Shown here piece after piece: positions 23,441 to 37,600 of a stretch of DNA of 64,000 bases. Source of the stretch: Bimastos eiseni (lineage: Eukaryota > Annelida > Clitellata > Crassiclitellata > Lumbricidae); the NCBI GenBank assembly GCA_959347315.1, contig OY365810.1, forward strand, positions 24,368,304 to 24,432,303, read 5' to 3'. The notes beneath the pieces were generated by a model. The model was given only the letters and a program-made list of their open reading frames with translations, made no database searches and was not told the origin of the DNA. How positions within the stretch are numbered: position 1 is the first letter of the stretch; each line of letters opens with the position of its first letter. Made by a program: the position numbers and the translations under genes.

Positions 23441-24739
23441 GTCTGTCTCTATATCTCTCTGTCTGTCTCTCTGTCCGTGTCACTCTCTGATGAGGTTTCT
23501 TCCTTTCTCTGCTTGCATCTCACTTTCACTATATCGTTTGTTGTCACATAGAACCACTTCAGTTCGCAATGAAAACTGCAATTGAAGAGCAGATACTAAT
23601 CTAAACAAAGCAGTCCATTCTTGTGCAACAATATGAAAGTTACTTTACATTCTCTTAGTTTCAGCCAAGTGTAACGGACCACTGAGCACCACGTATCTAA
23701 CTCACTTTATTTGGAATTACATATCTTACTTACTTTCTTTGGGACCAAGTGGCCGTTCAAAACGACGTCTTCGTCCAGAATTCTGCAGTTCATCGTAACC
23801 ACCGGATATAATCTAAATAAACCAAAAAACTGAGGAAATAAATAATTGCGTTAGAGATCGTTTTGGGGGTTTCGAAGCGATGGAGGATGAAATTTGGGCA
23901 ATAATTCTCCACGCATGACATGCAAAACTCATTATCACAATAAAACATCAGGCATACAAAGAGTGCTGAAGCTGAGTCGAAATCATCCGAAATTACGTGG
24001 TGCTTCATGGCACAAAGTCTAAAAAACTTCAAATGGAACGGTTCAACTAAAGAGCGACACTGAGAAGAATTTGGTCTGAGTTTCTTGCGAACGTCTACAG
24101 TACGCATCGACCTCCGAATGCACCGACCGACCGACAGACAGACAGCCAGACACACAGACAGACAAAGACAGACAGCGGACACTCATACACTCTGCACCCT
24201 ACCCTCACACTTCAAACTTTTAATCCAGAACTCGATCCGAGACAGGAATGCAGGAACCGAATTCTGAGTTTAATATAAACACGCCGACCTAATTGCTGTG
24301 CAAATTCAACATATTTACGTCCACATATAGACATAAAATACAGTCCTGCCTATGCATACACACATACATATATTATATATATATTATATATATACACGCG
24401 TATATACTATATATAATGGAGACACGACATAAATTTAAACGGAACATAAGCATAACCTCGCTGCGTATAAATTTGTTTACGGTATACTGTGATCTGAATT
24501 ATTATTCCGTTGACTCCACTTCTGAACTCGTCCGCTTGTCCTCTAGTTTCGCCATCCGGGTTTCGGTTACGTCGTTAGTCAAATGATACAGACCTACTAA
24601 AGTGTTCTTTGCCAAACTGTATATAGGTTGATTCGGGCCTTTATCTGTAAACAGTTTTCAGCGGGCCAGCGTAGGCCTAGGCCTATATACGGGAGGGACC
24701 TACTAACCCATAAAAATGGATAGGAATGGATTGAAATCA

Positions 24740-24809
<70 letters not shown>

Positions 24810-25903
24810 CTATACACGTTTAATTTGACTCATGTTAGGTAGTCTTATAATAAAGTTGGATTGATATTGTTAAAATGTCACTTCCGAAATAGGTTGCTCG
24901 TAAACGAAGGAGGAGAAGTTTCTTTTTTTCAAGGCGTTATAATTATATTCTAAATGTTCAGATGCTACGTCATAGGATGACTATTACCTCATGCTCTCTT
25001 TGATGACGCACTTGAGGTATCTCATGTCATCGAGGGCGGAGCTTGTTATCTCGTCGTCTGAACCCAACAGTGACGTCACTTCCTCGTACAATTTCTCCTG
25101 TACGGACGAGTGGCTGGCCAACAGGTGCGCGATAAAGCAAAAGCTGTTGGCCATCTACGACAAACACAGCAAGAAGAATAATTACTAAACACGAGACGAA
25201 TAAATACTGAACACGATCTACTTTATGACTGTACTTGTACTTTGTAAACCGTGCGATAGATGGCGTGGTTATAAACCTGACAACCAAGAGGTCTGGACCA
25301 AAAGGACTGATCGATATTTCAACAATGTCTCTGTTTCCCATATATAGACCCGTAATAATTATTAGGGTGAATGGCGCTTAATAATTTGGCGAAGGATGTT
25401 CATTGGATACAATATAGTTTTCTAAAATAGCATAGCATTAGAACGGCGATTGATACTTGGGTGGATATGGTACGATTTACAAGAAGCCACGGCACTATGG
25501 AAGTCGTCTGACTAGAGTGTGCAGAAGTATCGTTAAGCTATCTTAGCCTGCGTAGTCTCCCAGTTGATAAATTATAGGCTGATCGGTAAACAATTGCGGA
25601 AAAAACGACCATGGAGGTCAACTTATGAATACGTTCATAAAATTCGAACCGAGTCAATGACCTGTCGCTTGATACTTCAATGAACTCATAGATCGATATG
25701 CGCATATAGATGGCATATAATTAGGTATTTGCCTACGCCTATAGGACTGCCTACCATTCTCTAGCCTTTTGCATAGTCGTTCTTGTTGCTATATATATAT
25801 ATATATATAATAGAGAGAGAGAGAGAGAGTGTAGGTGAACTGAATAACAGTTCCGTATCATTTTAAGAGTAACAAAACGGCAGTCAACATGGCCATGTCT
25901 ATG

Positions 25904-25958
<55 letters not shown>

Positions 25959-28900
25959 CGTTAGTATGTATATATATATTTATATATATACATACTAATG
26001 TGCCGGCTTGTAATAAATATACATATACATACATATATATACATATATATATACATATATATATGTGGTTTTTAGTCTGTTTGTTCGCCTGAATCTAGGT
26101 GCGTGCATATGCTTAAATGACTCCCGTTGATTACCTTACTGACCGACTACGCGTTCATTCTCGATCATTCTCGTATAGAAAATGAATGTACTTTGTAGAT
26201 GTGAACGAACGCATACCTGGCTGACAGACAGACAGACAGACAGACAGACAGCGAGGCGTTGTAGGAAGTAGTAAAGGAGGGAAGAACGAATGTAGAGTAT
26301 GGTGGTGTTGAGTGGGGATGTTTAAGTTCAGCTTCGTGATCCATCGATCAAGTTAAAAGCTGATCTTCGCTTTTCGGTCGAGAGTTGATGACGATGACGC
26401 TGGTATTGAGGGTGGTGGTCATAGTTATGATCAAAGGTCGTCGTTGTCGTCGTCGTCGACATCGCCTGTCACGGATCAGAACGCCCCTATCTATAGGATG
26501 ACCGAGTTGACTCGAGCCAACTGCTCGCCCTCCCGCCAGTCACGCGCTTAGAAACGACGTACGTCGTTCGCCAATGTTTTCGCCGAACTATATCTACCTC
26601 GATAGGTGCTCCGATAATTACTATCTGACTTATTCTGATTAATGTCCATCAACGGGTTCGCTGATAGTAACTAATGGTGAACCTGGATTCCTACTAATCG
26701 ACATTTATCTTACATGTTTTTTTTCAGTTTGTACTTAACGATTCACACAATCGCTGCTGTTGAATCGAATGATCATTTTTAGAGGCATCTTACTTTCAAA
26801 GTCCGTTGGCTTTGGCCTTACAGCGACCAAATCCGACTCAAACCGACCCAACCAAATAAATTCAATCCCTCCCCAATTAATCAAAGTTTTTTAAATGGAG
26901 TCGGAGGAGTGTATGAGCGCCGTGATATGAAGTCGCATTTTCAGCCTGCATGCTCACGGATTCTTTATTGCACGCGTGTCATTCTACTGATTCCCTAAGG
27001 AAATGTAATGGGCCTACTCAAGAAAAGTAGTTTGAGCTACGAAGACTGCTATAGCGTAGAGCCACCTGCTACGGCTAACTCACTTATTTGCTAATTGACC
27101 TTCTTAGGGATGAAGGTATTTTAACAAACCTAACGTTTCTATAGTGTGTATAATGAATGCATAAGTTTCGTACCGTGTCTGTGCCAGCGACCATGAGTTC
27201 CGTGACATTCGAGTGAACTTGGTCCATGGTGATTTTGTTGTTAGCGAGTAGGTAAGTAAGGAAGACGCCGGTGTTCGTCGTTCGTCCCTCTTTCTTCTCT
27301 TCGAGTAGCTCCTTTATCCGCTTGTCGATCAACTCCTTCCCTGCAGAAACAACGAATCATACCAGACATTACGAATCAGAACAGTGTCACTCTTCGTATC
27401 ACAGAATCAAAGAGCAAATGAAAGGAAGGACAGGTGCATGCTCTCTTTGGTGGTTAACTGATTCAACACAACTAGTGGTGGAGCTGCATGGAAGCAAAAT
27501 AGGCAATTGCGTATCAAAGAAGGATAAAAAAATCAAAAAAATATTTCAACAACAATATTTTAAGAAATAAAAGAAATTAAAATATTTAACCAAATAATTT
27601 GTAAATAGAATGAAATTTTCAACTTCGTCAGAACATAGTACCTACGGTGTGCTGATGTTTTCGAGACTCATAATTGCTGATATATATTAACGGCTTTCCA
27701 TAGCGGACGATAATTGAACATTTCTTGTTTAAAAACGATATATTTTCATTTTGCCTTTAAATTACAGTTTAAATTGAGTACCAAATTTCAAGGCCAGCAT
27801 TAAACAGAAGAGGCAGTCGTGCAAATGAATTAATTACATTAGGCTCAGTGCCTATTGTGAAATTATACAGCTAATCGGCAGTAGTGGGGCGCTAGCCTTG
27901 AAAATTTGTTGAAATATTTTTGGTGATTTTTATCTTTCTTTTGCTACGCAATTACGAATTTTGCTTCCATGCCGCACCGACACTAATCGGCAATAGATAT
28001 GTAGATATAGACTAGATTTTTCTGCAGTTATTAGCCTACTGTATACTATACGAGATGGAGATATAGGGTCTCATCGACAGCCAAAGCAAAACACTTCACT
28101 TTCTAGCGTATTTTCGTCCATAGGGACAACTGTGTCCAAAACACTGACGTATCTTTAGCATTTTTGCTGTAACAGTTTGGGTGTCTTCTACATTTACTAC
28201 GAACCTACAAGTTCAGTTCTACCGCAAAGTCTACACTCAACATTGCATGATGTTTACAAACAACTTTTGGGGCAAACGGATAACTTAATGTGAAACTGAC
28301 CGATCTGGAACATGGTGTCCCAAGCTGTTCGATGTCTCTGCCAGAATCGGGTGTTCAGTTTCTGGTGCAGTCGTTCGCCGATGATGAGGTAGAGAGATGA
28401 CGTCAGCATTTCCTGTGTGGCATCGATGAACTGCTGGGTTCTGGCGGGAATTGGTTCCTCCAGGCAGCCAAGCCTCGTTTCGAAAAGAAAGGTTCCAGCA
28501 GCTGAACATCATTAAACGAAACACAATTACATTATATGTCTCTTTAAATCGGCCTATTTTTTATGCCTACAGTACTTTAACTGCAAGTCGGTTTAACTCT
28601 ACAGCTTCTCATCTATAACTCTACAGCTTCTCATCTATAACTCTACAGCTTCTCATCTATAACTCTACAGCTTCTCATCTATAACTCTACAGCTTCTCAT
28701 CTATAACTCTACAGCTTCTCATCTACCTCATGAGTAATCAAGTACCTACGTAAATGTGTCTTAAATAATAACAGAGTGTTAAGAATTTTCAATGCCATGG
28801 GTAAAGTATTCCAGAAAAAAGGGCCAACATTTTTTTGAAAAATTCCTCGGGTGTTAATACGATAACAAATGGGTCTGAGGTTATCAGCAGATCTTAATGC

Positions 28901-30638
28901 ATATGTATGGATGTCAGAAATGTTTAGGAAGTAACCATCAAATATTCGCGGGTGTAAATTAGCTATATATTCATCTCTGTGTGTTACCCGTCTTTCTTGT
29001 TCTCCTCCTATATCGTTCTCCCTCCTCAAAGTCTTTATCTAATCTCAGGGTTTTCGCACTGGCAGCGCTACCAAATAGCCACTGCCATTAGCGGCGCTGT
29101 ATAAATTGATATACAGAAGAATACAATGCAATGCAGATAAACTAAAATCCATGTAAATCGCTATGTGCTCAATTTCCTTCCTGGCTAACATCCTGTCATG
29201 CATTCTTGCTAAGTTATCTGTAATAAGATGATGCAGTAACACTCGTGTTTACTCCACTTAATGCCCGAAATGGATTTGTAAGTGCTAGTCGCAAAGGGAC
29301 TCACGTGTAAACGAATACAATTCGAGTACCACAAAAGTGGAAGCAGCAAGGATCCGTATCTTCTAATCACAGTGGCGCCATAGTTGTTGTAGATTACTTA
29401 ATGCTTACAGCTACACACAAATGTACACAGACAGACAGACAGACACTGACACAGACATAATGAATACATGCAGGCATACACACTGTGACACACACACACA
29501 AGCGGACATACGGATGCAAGAACAAGTATAAACACACAGAGACGGGCGAAGGCAGAGACTAAGAGGAGGAGGAGGAGGACGAGGAGGACGAGGAGGAGCA
29601 GAAGGAAGAGGAGGAGCAGGAGGAAGCGGAGGAGGAGGACGAGGAGGAGCGAGAAGATCAGGAGGAGCAGGAGGAAGAGGAGCAGGAGCCGAAGAGGAGG
29701 ACGTGTTGGTGGACGTACCTTCAAGGCTCCACTTGTACATTTCATTGGGCAGTCGACGCACGAGGTCCATCTCCCCCGTTGAGTGACCGTCGCGGACGTG
29801 TCTGAGGCGGCGAACGAGGTCATCGGCGACGGCGCTAATCGGAGGAATCAGTCCCTTCGTCGTCTGAGGACAGAGGATGCGCTTGCTCAGCTCCGTCCGG
29901 TACAACAACCACTCAGGGCCCTGGCTGCAACAACCGATGATGACAACGAACATTAGCATCATCTTCGTCATCGTCATCATCATTATCATCATCGTCACCA
30001 TCATCATCATCAACATCATCATCATCTTGTTCTTCTTCAACAACTACAACAACAGCAACATCATACAGGCTAATCAAGGCCTATTTGATTAGCCTACTCT
30101 GAGCGTTCGGAAATAACAATTAAAATGATTATTAGCAAGAGAAGTAATAGATGATCGTACGCAGTGAACAGTCCGCATGGTTTGTCAACGAGTTTCCTGT
30201 AGAGCACCCATGGTTCGAGCGGAGGTCGGTGTGGGTAGCGCCCCTCGTGGCGGTAGACGACCTCAATGGTCGTAGGGTCAGAGACGTGCACCTGCCAATT
30301 CGTGCCCCACTTCTCACGAAACATCGGACCGTAGGTCTTGTGCAGACGCGCCTAAGCATCGAAACAACCAGGAAACCAGATGAGTATAATTATATGGTAG
30401 ACCATAGTTACCATGACCAGCCATTTACATGAACGAGTCTTACAATTACTCACACAGACACAACAGCCGACACACGTGGTGACACGCACAGATATACGAA
30501 CAGACAGAGAGATGCACAACTACACAGACCTACACCGGTGCACACAGATACAAATGATATACAGAAAGACAGACATAATGATAGACAGATAGACAAAATG
30601 GCATACAGACGGTCAGGAATATAATTATGCATGCAGAA

Positions 30639-30669
<31 letters not shown>

Positions 30670-33600
30670 ATGACAGACAGAAAAGCACACATACAGATAG
30701 ATTGTATACACGAAGAGAAAAACATACAGGCAGGCAGAAAAACATATAAACAGACAGAGAAAGATATACGGACATACCTAAGAACGTAAAGGCAGACAAT
30801 AAGACATTCATGCAGACAGAAGGATAAAGCGAAAGAGATACAGACAAACATGAAGACAGACAGAAAAACAGTCAGACAGAAAGAGATACAAGCAGACAAA
30901 CAGATAGCAAGTCGACCGGAAACTGACAGCTTTAGACATGATGGACGGTAACAGCGCAAAAATAGCCGTAGTTTACACGGTGAAACATAAACATCGGGAA
31001 AAAATCACAAAGACAGAAAGACTTGCCGTGTATATATAAGAGTCGTCGTGTATATTTAGACTTGTCGTATATATATATATATATATATATTCGTATATAT
31101 ATATATATATATTCGTATATATATATATAAGAGTTGTCGTGTGTAATGATATAAACCCTTAAAAATGCGATTGGATTTTTACGCTTGGGCCTTGCAGAAC
31201 AAATTGCTGCCGAGTGAATTAGATCCGAGTCTAAATGTCTTTCGTGGGAGATCTTGGCGCCTGAATCGCGCACACATGTTGACCTGAACTTTACGGGTGT
31301 ACAACGGACAATTAATCAATCCGGCGGACAGATGTCGCTAATGCTCTGCCGCTGAAACAAATCATTATTATTATTATATAGAGTTATCGATGCAATCAAC
31401 GGCTAATTAATTTATTGTTTGTTGGTCAGACCGTCGCCTCTTGGTGCTTTTGAGCGTAAGTTATGACGGGATGACAAGTGCATCTGGAAGGAGGACGTGC
31501 AAAGGTTTCGGTGTGTGAGAGTGCGCGCGTATGTGTGAGTGACGGCTTAGGTAATTAGGTGTGCGAGCTATTAATTCTGTGTGGTGTGGCACTGTGGCCG
31601 ATTGGTTAGAGCGGTCGGTCCGTAACGCAGAGAGTGCGGGTTCGACCCTCGTCCGAGGAGTCACCGTGTAAGAATCTTGAGCAAGTCCTTCGCACAAAAT
31701 TGCTCTGCAATTGTAACTGCAATTGCGCCGTCAATGCGTTTGTGCACTTCTGAACTAATTGTCAGAAGGGCAATATCAAATTAAAGTTGTATTGTATTGT
31801 TCATAGGTGCATGTGAGCGAGTGTTTTGGTATTCAAAGGATATGTTTGTGCACAAGTGTGTTTGCATATAGGTAAAGGTATATCTGCGTGGGCGTGTGGG
31901 TATCTGCAAGTGCACATGTAAAGGTATTTATGAGGTGTGTGTGTGTGTGTATGTGTGTGTTTGTGTGTGTGTGTGTGTTTGTGTGTGTGTGTGGGTGTGA
32001 ATAAACAAAGGTCAGGAAATCCAACGATTGAGACATTGACCATGCTGTGAACAATTCGTTCCTGTAGTGTGTGTGTATGAGTATTGAGTGTGTCATTGGG
32101 CAATGGCTGTGTTTGTGTCTATGACTGTGTGTGCAAGCATGGTTGTGCCGCCTGTGCGTCTGGCTGTGTGTGTGGCTGAATGTGCGATATATATATATAT
32201 AGAAGATATATGTAAGTATGAGTATGTGGTCTTAGAATATGTGTAGGAATATGTGCAAAGAGACGTCTGTGTGTTGTTGCGTATAACTCAACAGTGAGTC
32301 TTCTTCATCAAGTAGGAAGTTCTGCGCGAGTGGTTTTGTTTCTAAATTTCGCCTCCATCCGGCCCTTTACTTGACATAGACGCCGATAGACGTCAGTGTA
32401 CCATGTCGTTTCCAATCAGAGGAAGTAGTTTTAAACTTGGGAGATCGTTGGTAGAAGACACTCGGTGCTTAGACTTTGACTTTTAACATGCATGGTCCAT
32501 GCTATTCTTCAAGGCACAAGAAGGTTTCATTTTGAGTGGCACCACACTGAGTACCTCGTGATGTGTTTAGCATTAGATGCACAATTTATAATCAGTAGAT
32601 CTGAGCTCTTGATTTCCTTTGCCTTCACATAGCCCTGCTCTATTTTGGTTCTCACTCGTGGCACCCGAATCGTCCCATCATTCACTGATAAGTATCTCTG
32701 ATCTATCTAGTTAAGTTTTTACACTCCCAGACAACTTCCCAGATAATGGGGGACAAACTCAGAGGGACCATTGTCGACGACAATTAGTCAGCGTCACAGG
32801 ACGCATCGGAATGTCGAGCGTGGCACGCAGAGAAAGACAGGGAACCATCGATCAGTCTGCAGCCAGCCACGCCACCCAGCAACAGGTGCAACGACGCACA
32901 GCAGATGGGGACGACGGCTATTGTTTGTTGGGCTGAGTAGTTTAGATTGAGTAGTATCTGATGGCCGCGTGGCCACAAGTCACCGATCGAATAATCGGTG
33001 ATTCGGGGTTCGAGACATTCGCTGGGCGCACTGAGAAACGGATTGATCTCTGTGGAGATGGGAAACCTGTATATGAAGGAAGGTCACAAGTGTAGAGTTA
33101 TTGTAGGATTGCTGTTTATGGCTAAACGTCAAGGGGTAGATGTCGGTAGAGGCAGAGGAATAAGAATAAAGTGAGAACTAAACGTATCAAGGAGAAGACG
33201 CGTAGAAGTAAAACAGGAGGAAATTTGAAAGGAGAGAGTCGAACAAGAACTGTAAGAGAAGAAGAAAGAAGGCGAGGAGGAGGAGGAGGAGGAGGAGGAG
33301 GAGGAGAGGGAGAATAAGGAGGCGGAGGAAGAGGAGAAAGAGGTCGAGGATAAGGACGAGGAGAGGGAGAAGGAGGAGGACGACGACGAGGACGAGGAGA
33401 GGAGAGGGAGGAGGAGGAGGGGAGGAGGAGAACGTGGAGTGTTGGAGGAGATGCATAGGTAAACAGACAAAACTGGGCGGAGGAAAGAGGCGAAGGAAAC
33501 GAACGAGGATGAGGAAGGAAGCTCGTAAAGCGGTTAAAAAGAATGAGGCCGACTGTTCTTCGTGTTTATGTGATCAATTGAGTTACTATCGGATGTGGGT

Positions 33601-34535
33601 CGACGACTGCGAGATGTTGTTACGTCTCCTGCGGTTGGCGCTGCATTAATTATCGGCGATAAGAGCATGCGCAGTCGGTGGTCCTATAGGAAGGTGTATG
33701 AATCTGCTGAAGCCGTTGTCATCCCCCTCCACCCCCGGACGATATCTGTCTCTGCTCTTGCCAATAGCACTCCATCCCCTCTTCCTCTCTTCTCTCTCCC
33801 CTTTCCCTTTCCATCTCCCTTTCTTCCCTTTTCCCTCTCACTCTCTTCCCTCTCCCATTTCCATCTCCCTCTCTTGCCTCTCCCTTTTCCCTCTCCCACT
33901 CTTCCTCTGTTATCTCTCCCCCTCCGAAAGCAGACGATAGCAGTGACTCCAAGCGTTGGCGTCGCAATAGACGTCCAGACAATTTAAGCGACGACATTAA
34001 TTTTGGACAACGACGACGACGCACGAAGGTCACAAGCTTAACGACTGGAACGCACCCACCACCACCACCAGCAGCAGCCACGACAGCAGCAGCAGAAAGA
34101 GGCCACTGTTCATAGTTATCCTGGTTCCAGACGGAGGGATGTTGGAGCCAATGTTCTGTCTTTATCCATAGAGACGAAATTCCACGAAGAGGGTCGTTGA
34201 CTTAAATGGATGATCTTGTTGACACCAGTTAGCACTACGACCATTAGGCAACTATAGATTCTTTTATCAAATTGCGGAAACAACATCTTCCATCATTCCA
34301 TTGGTAACAAAACTAGCAGCAACAATGCCATAGCAACAATAATGGCACTACTTACTGAGATAATCAGTGTTTTATAATGAGGTTTGAAATTAATTATGAA
34401 ACTCGCAACTATACTAATTGTGATAATTATAGGCATAATTATTAAAGCCACCAATACGAATTTTAATTTTAGCGCCTCCGACTCGCAGTTCTGCATGACC
34501 TTACGCTCGTTAAAATTTTTGATAATGACAATAAC

Positions 34536-34632
<97 letters not shown>

Positions 34633-37600
34633 GCACGATATCTGGCGATGCACGCTACGCCCCTATCTATTTCAGCGTATCGCCATCATGGTCCACCGGT
34701 TCACTGCAGTGACATTCCGCGGTACTTTTGCGATACAGGATTTCAATGACGACTAGGGGCCGTTGCAGACGTTTATTTTATTCCTATTAATCAATATTCA
34801 AGTCCCTGATGGATCATATGTACCTCAGGGCAAGAAACAAAATAACTAATCTCTATTCCAACCACTGGTCGCTATCATATAACCAAGCATTCATCGATGT
34901 CGCTTAGCAATTATGACACAGCTGAGACTCGAACTCGTTGCAACTTGTACTGCGAGCGCTCCAACCAATCGGTGACTTCCGTTCTTCATCCCCGGTCTAA
35001 GTTCAGCCTTACGTAGGGTAGAATTACACGACCATTAAGTGCAAATGAAGTCTCCTATCGTCTGGTCCCACAGTCATCAATTGTGATGTACCCATAACAC
35101 GAATATCGTCATATATATAAATGATGTTTTAGAACCAGAGCCCGCAACGTATAGTCTTACTTATACAAATGATGTACTGTTCGGAAGAACCAGATCGAAT
35201 GAATGTAGGTTAAAACAATTTATTGGGCTAGATTATACGACTCGTTGCGCCCTCACTGGCCGGTCATGGGGTCGCTATGGGACTCGTATTCATTATCTCT
35301 GCAATTAATGTAAACACAGTTTTCTAACTTCGTATAAAATGTGTATACTTAATGTCCAAAACCAAATAGATGAAACCAACATAAAAAGTGTTCAGTAGAA
35401 GAGGTCAACATTGCATAGAAATCGCCGCTAATTTCTATTGTTTAGTCATGTCTTGAAAAAAAGCAATCAGCCGCACACACACAAATATATATATACATAT
35501 ATATTATATATATATTACATATATATATATACATATATATGTAATATATATATATACACATATATGTAATATATATACATATATATGTAATATATATGTA
35601 TATATATAAATATATATATATACAAATATATATATACATATATATATGTATATATATATTTTGCATATATATGTATATATACATATATATGTAATATATA
35701 TATACATATATATGTAATATATATATACATATATATATGTAATATATATATACATATATATGTAATATATATACATATATATGCAAAATATATATATACA
35801 TATATATATGTATATATCGATCAGTCGCATTCGCTCAATGAGATCGGTATATTTTTAGAGGATAGCCAGCTCGATTGTCGATATATATATATATATAGAG
35901 ATGGGGTTAAGAATAAAGATTCCGTCAGAGCACATCATCATCATCATCATCGTCATCATCGTCGTCATCGTCATCATCATCGTCGTCGTCGTAGCCGTCG
36001 TCGTCGCCGCCATCATCATTATCACGTAGGTCAAGTGAGCGTATATATTATTTATGTATATTTATGTGTCCTTATAATTATATAAAATACCAATGTATGT
36101 GAAGACACAAGAACACATATATATATATGTATATATATACGGCATTTATATATATATATATACAGTGTCCACCCAACTCCAGATGCATCTTTGAATGTTT
36201 TTGCATGTCGTTGTATATGTATGAATTCACAAACACATCCCGTATACCCTACAATATACACACACACAGAGCTACCATGTGTGTTGACATCTATAGCTGA
36301 ACAAATGAGACTTTATTGCGACTTCAGATGAGACTCTTAGAACCCTTTCGAGTAGCTCAAGTAGTAATCGAAAGGCCGTGTAGATTATATAACGAATAAG
36401 CACATCTTTATATTTACATCCTGTATTATATTATACTCACGCGAGGCTCCTAATGAAAATGGAGACCAACAGATTTTATGATGGACGCATTGCAACCCAA
36501 AACAGACCCACAGTTAATGACTTGTGGTGTTGCCCCATTAATGCTTATTCTAAACGCTGACGGTGTTCACCCCTCTTCAATTCTGTGTCGATTCTCGTTG
36601 TCTTTCTCATCGGACCCGAACCCGCTTATAACAGACCACCTACGTACTACGAACCGATGCTTTTTGTCAGGAACGAACAAATACGACCGTCAAGCAAAGT
36701 GTTTTCACTTTGAGCTGTAGAAAGCGATGTCACCAAAAGCCATAGAATAGACAAGGTAGGCCGAATAGAAAAAGCGCACACGACTGAATACTATTTGCTC
36801 GCTTCGACAACACGATGTTATGTTACGTACGGGAAAGAAACATAGAGAAAACTTTGAGCAACTGCCAACTGGGTCACACTGGCGGACCACCGGTAGTCCG
36901 TGGATCAAACGGTGTGGCGCAGAATATAACAATTTTGTCCATGCAGTCTGTGTTCTGTATACGAGATCAACTACACTTCATTCTTTAAACTCCAAGTGTA
37001 AAACCTTTATAGTCAACCGAATACAGTACACCAGTCGACTTTGATATTGGGAGTTTGTTCGAAACATTTCCAGAACTTGTTTTGCTTTTTCCGATCAATA
37101 ATTTAAATGAAGGAATCTATACGGGAATAACAAACAACAGTGAAGTAGTTTTTTATGCATTGCTATTTTTTGCGACAGGCAACGCGCACTCAAAATTCGT
37201 TGGCCGCGACATTTGACCCGCGCAGGCGCAGAGCTCGAATGCGTTCTGTGCTACGATGTTGACCTCGACAAAGTTCAAGTGCAATCCGACATAAAGCCTC
37301 ATAACAAGTTTTGTAATCGAGAAGAGAGGGTGGGAAGTAATAATTTAAGCGGAGTTGTTAAAAATCCACCGCAGTCTGTCACTTTCCTTCTAGACGTTCA
37401 TGAATGGTTCAGAATGGAAAAGGCCACGCAGTGAAAGACCATAAAACCTAACAACAGGTTTTCCTTAGAATCGATATTTTCTGTTCTTAGCGAATCGCTC
37501 CACTTAAATATGAAAACGCGTTATAGAAGGTAGACATGGACTATATGGACACATGGGCCAGTGCATTGCTTGAAGCATCGCTGAAAAGGTGATCCATCCA

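Noticed and set aside
24480..24600. Candidate P450 exon after the K-helix
   Set aside because: The translation does not continue the family pattern. The exon at 23734-23812 fits in both motif and phase.
35442..35830. Ile/Tyr-rich frames
   Set aside because: Artefact of TATACATATATATG repeats.
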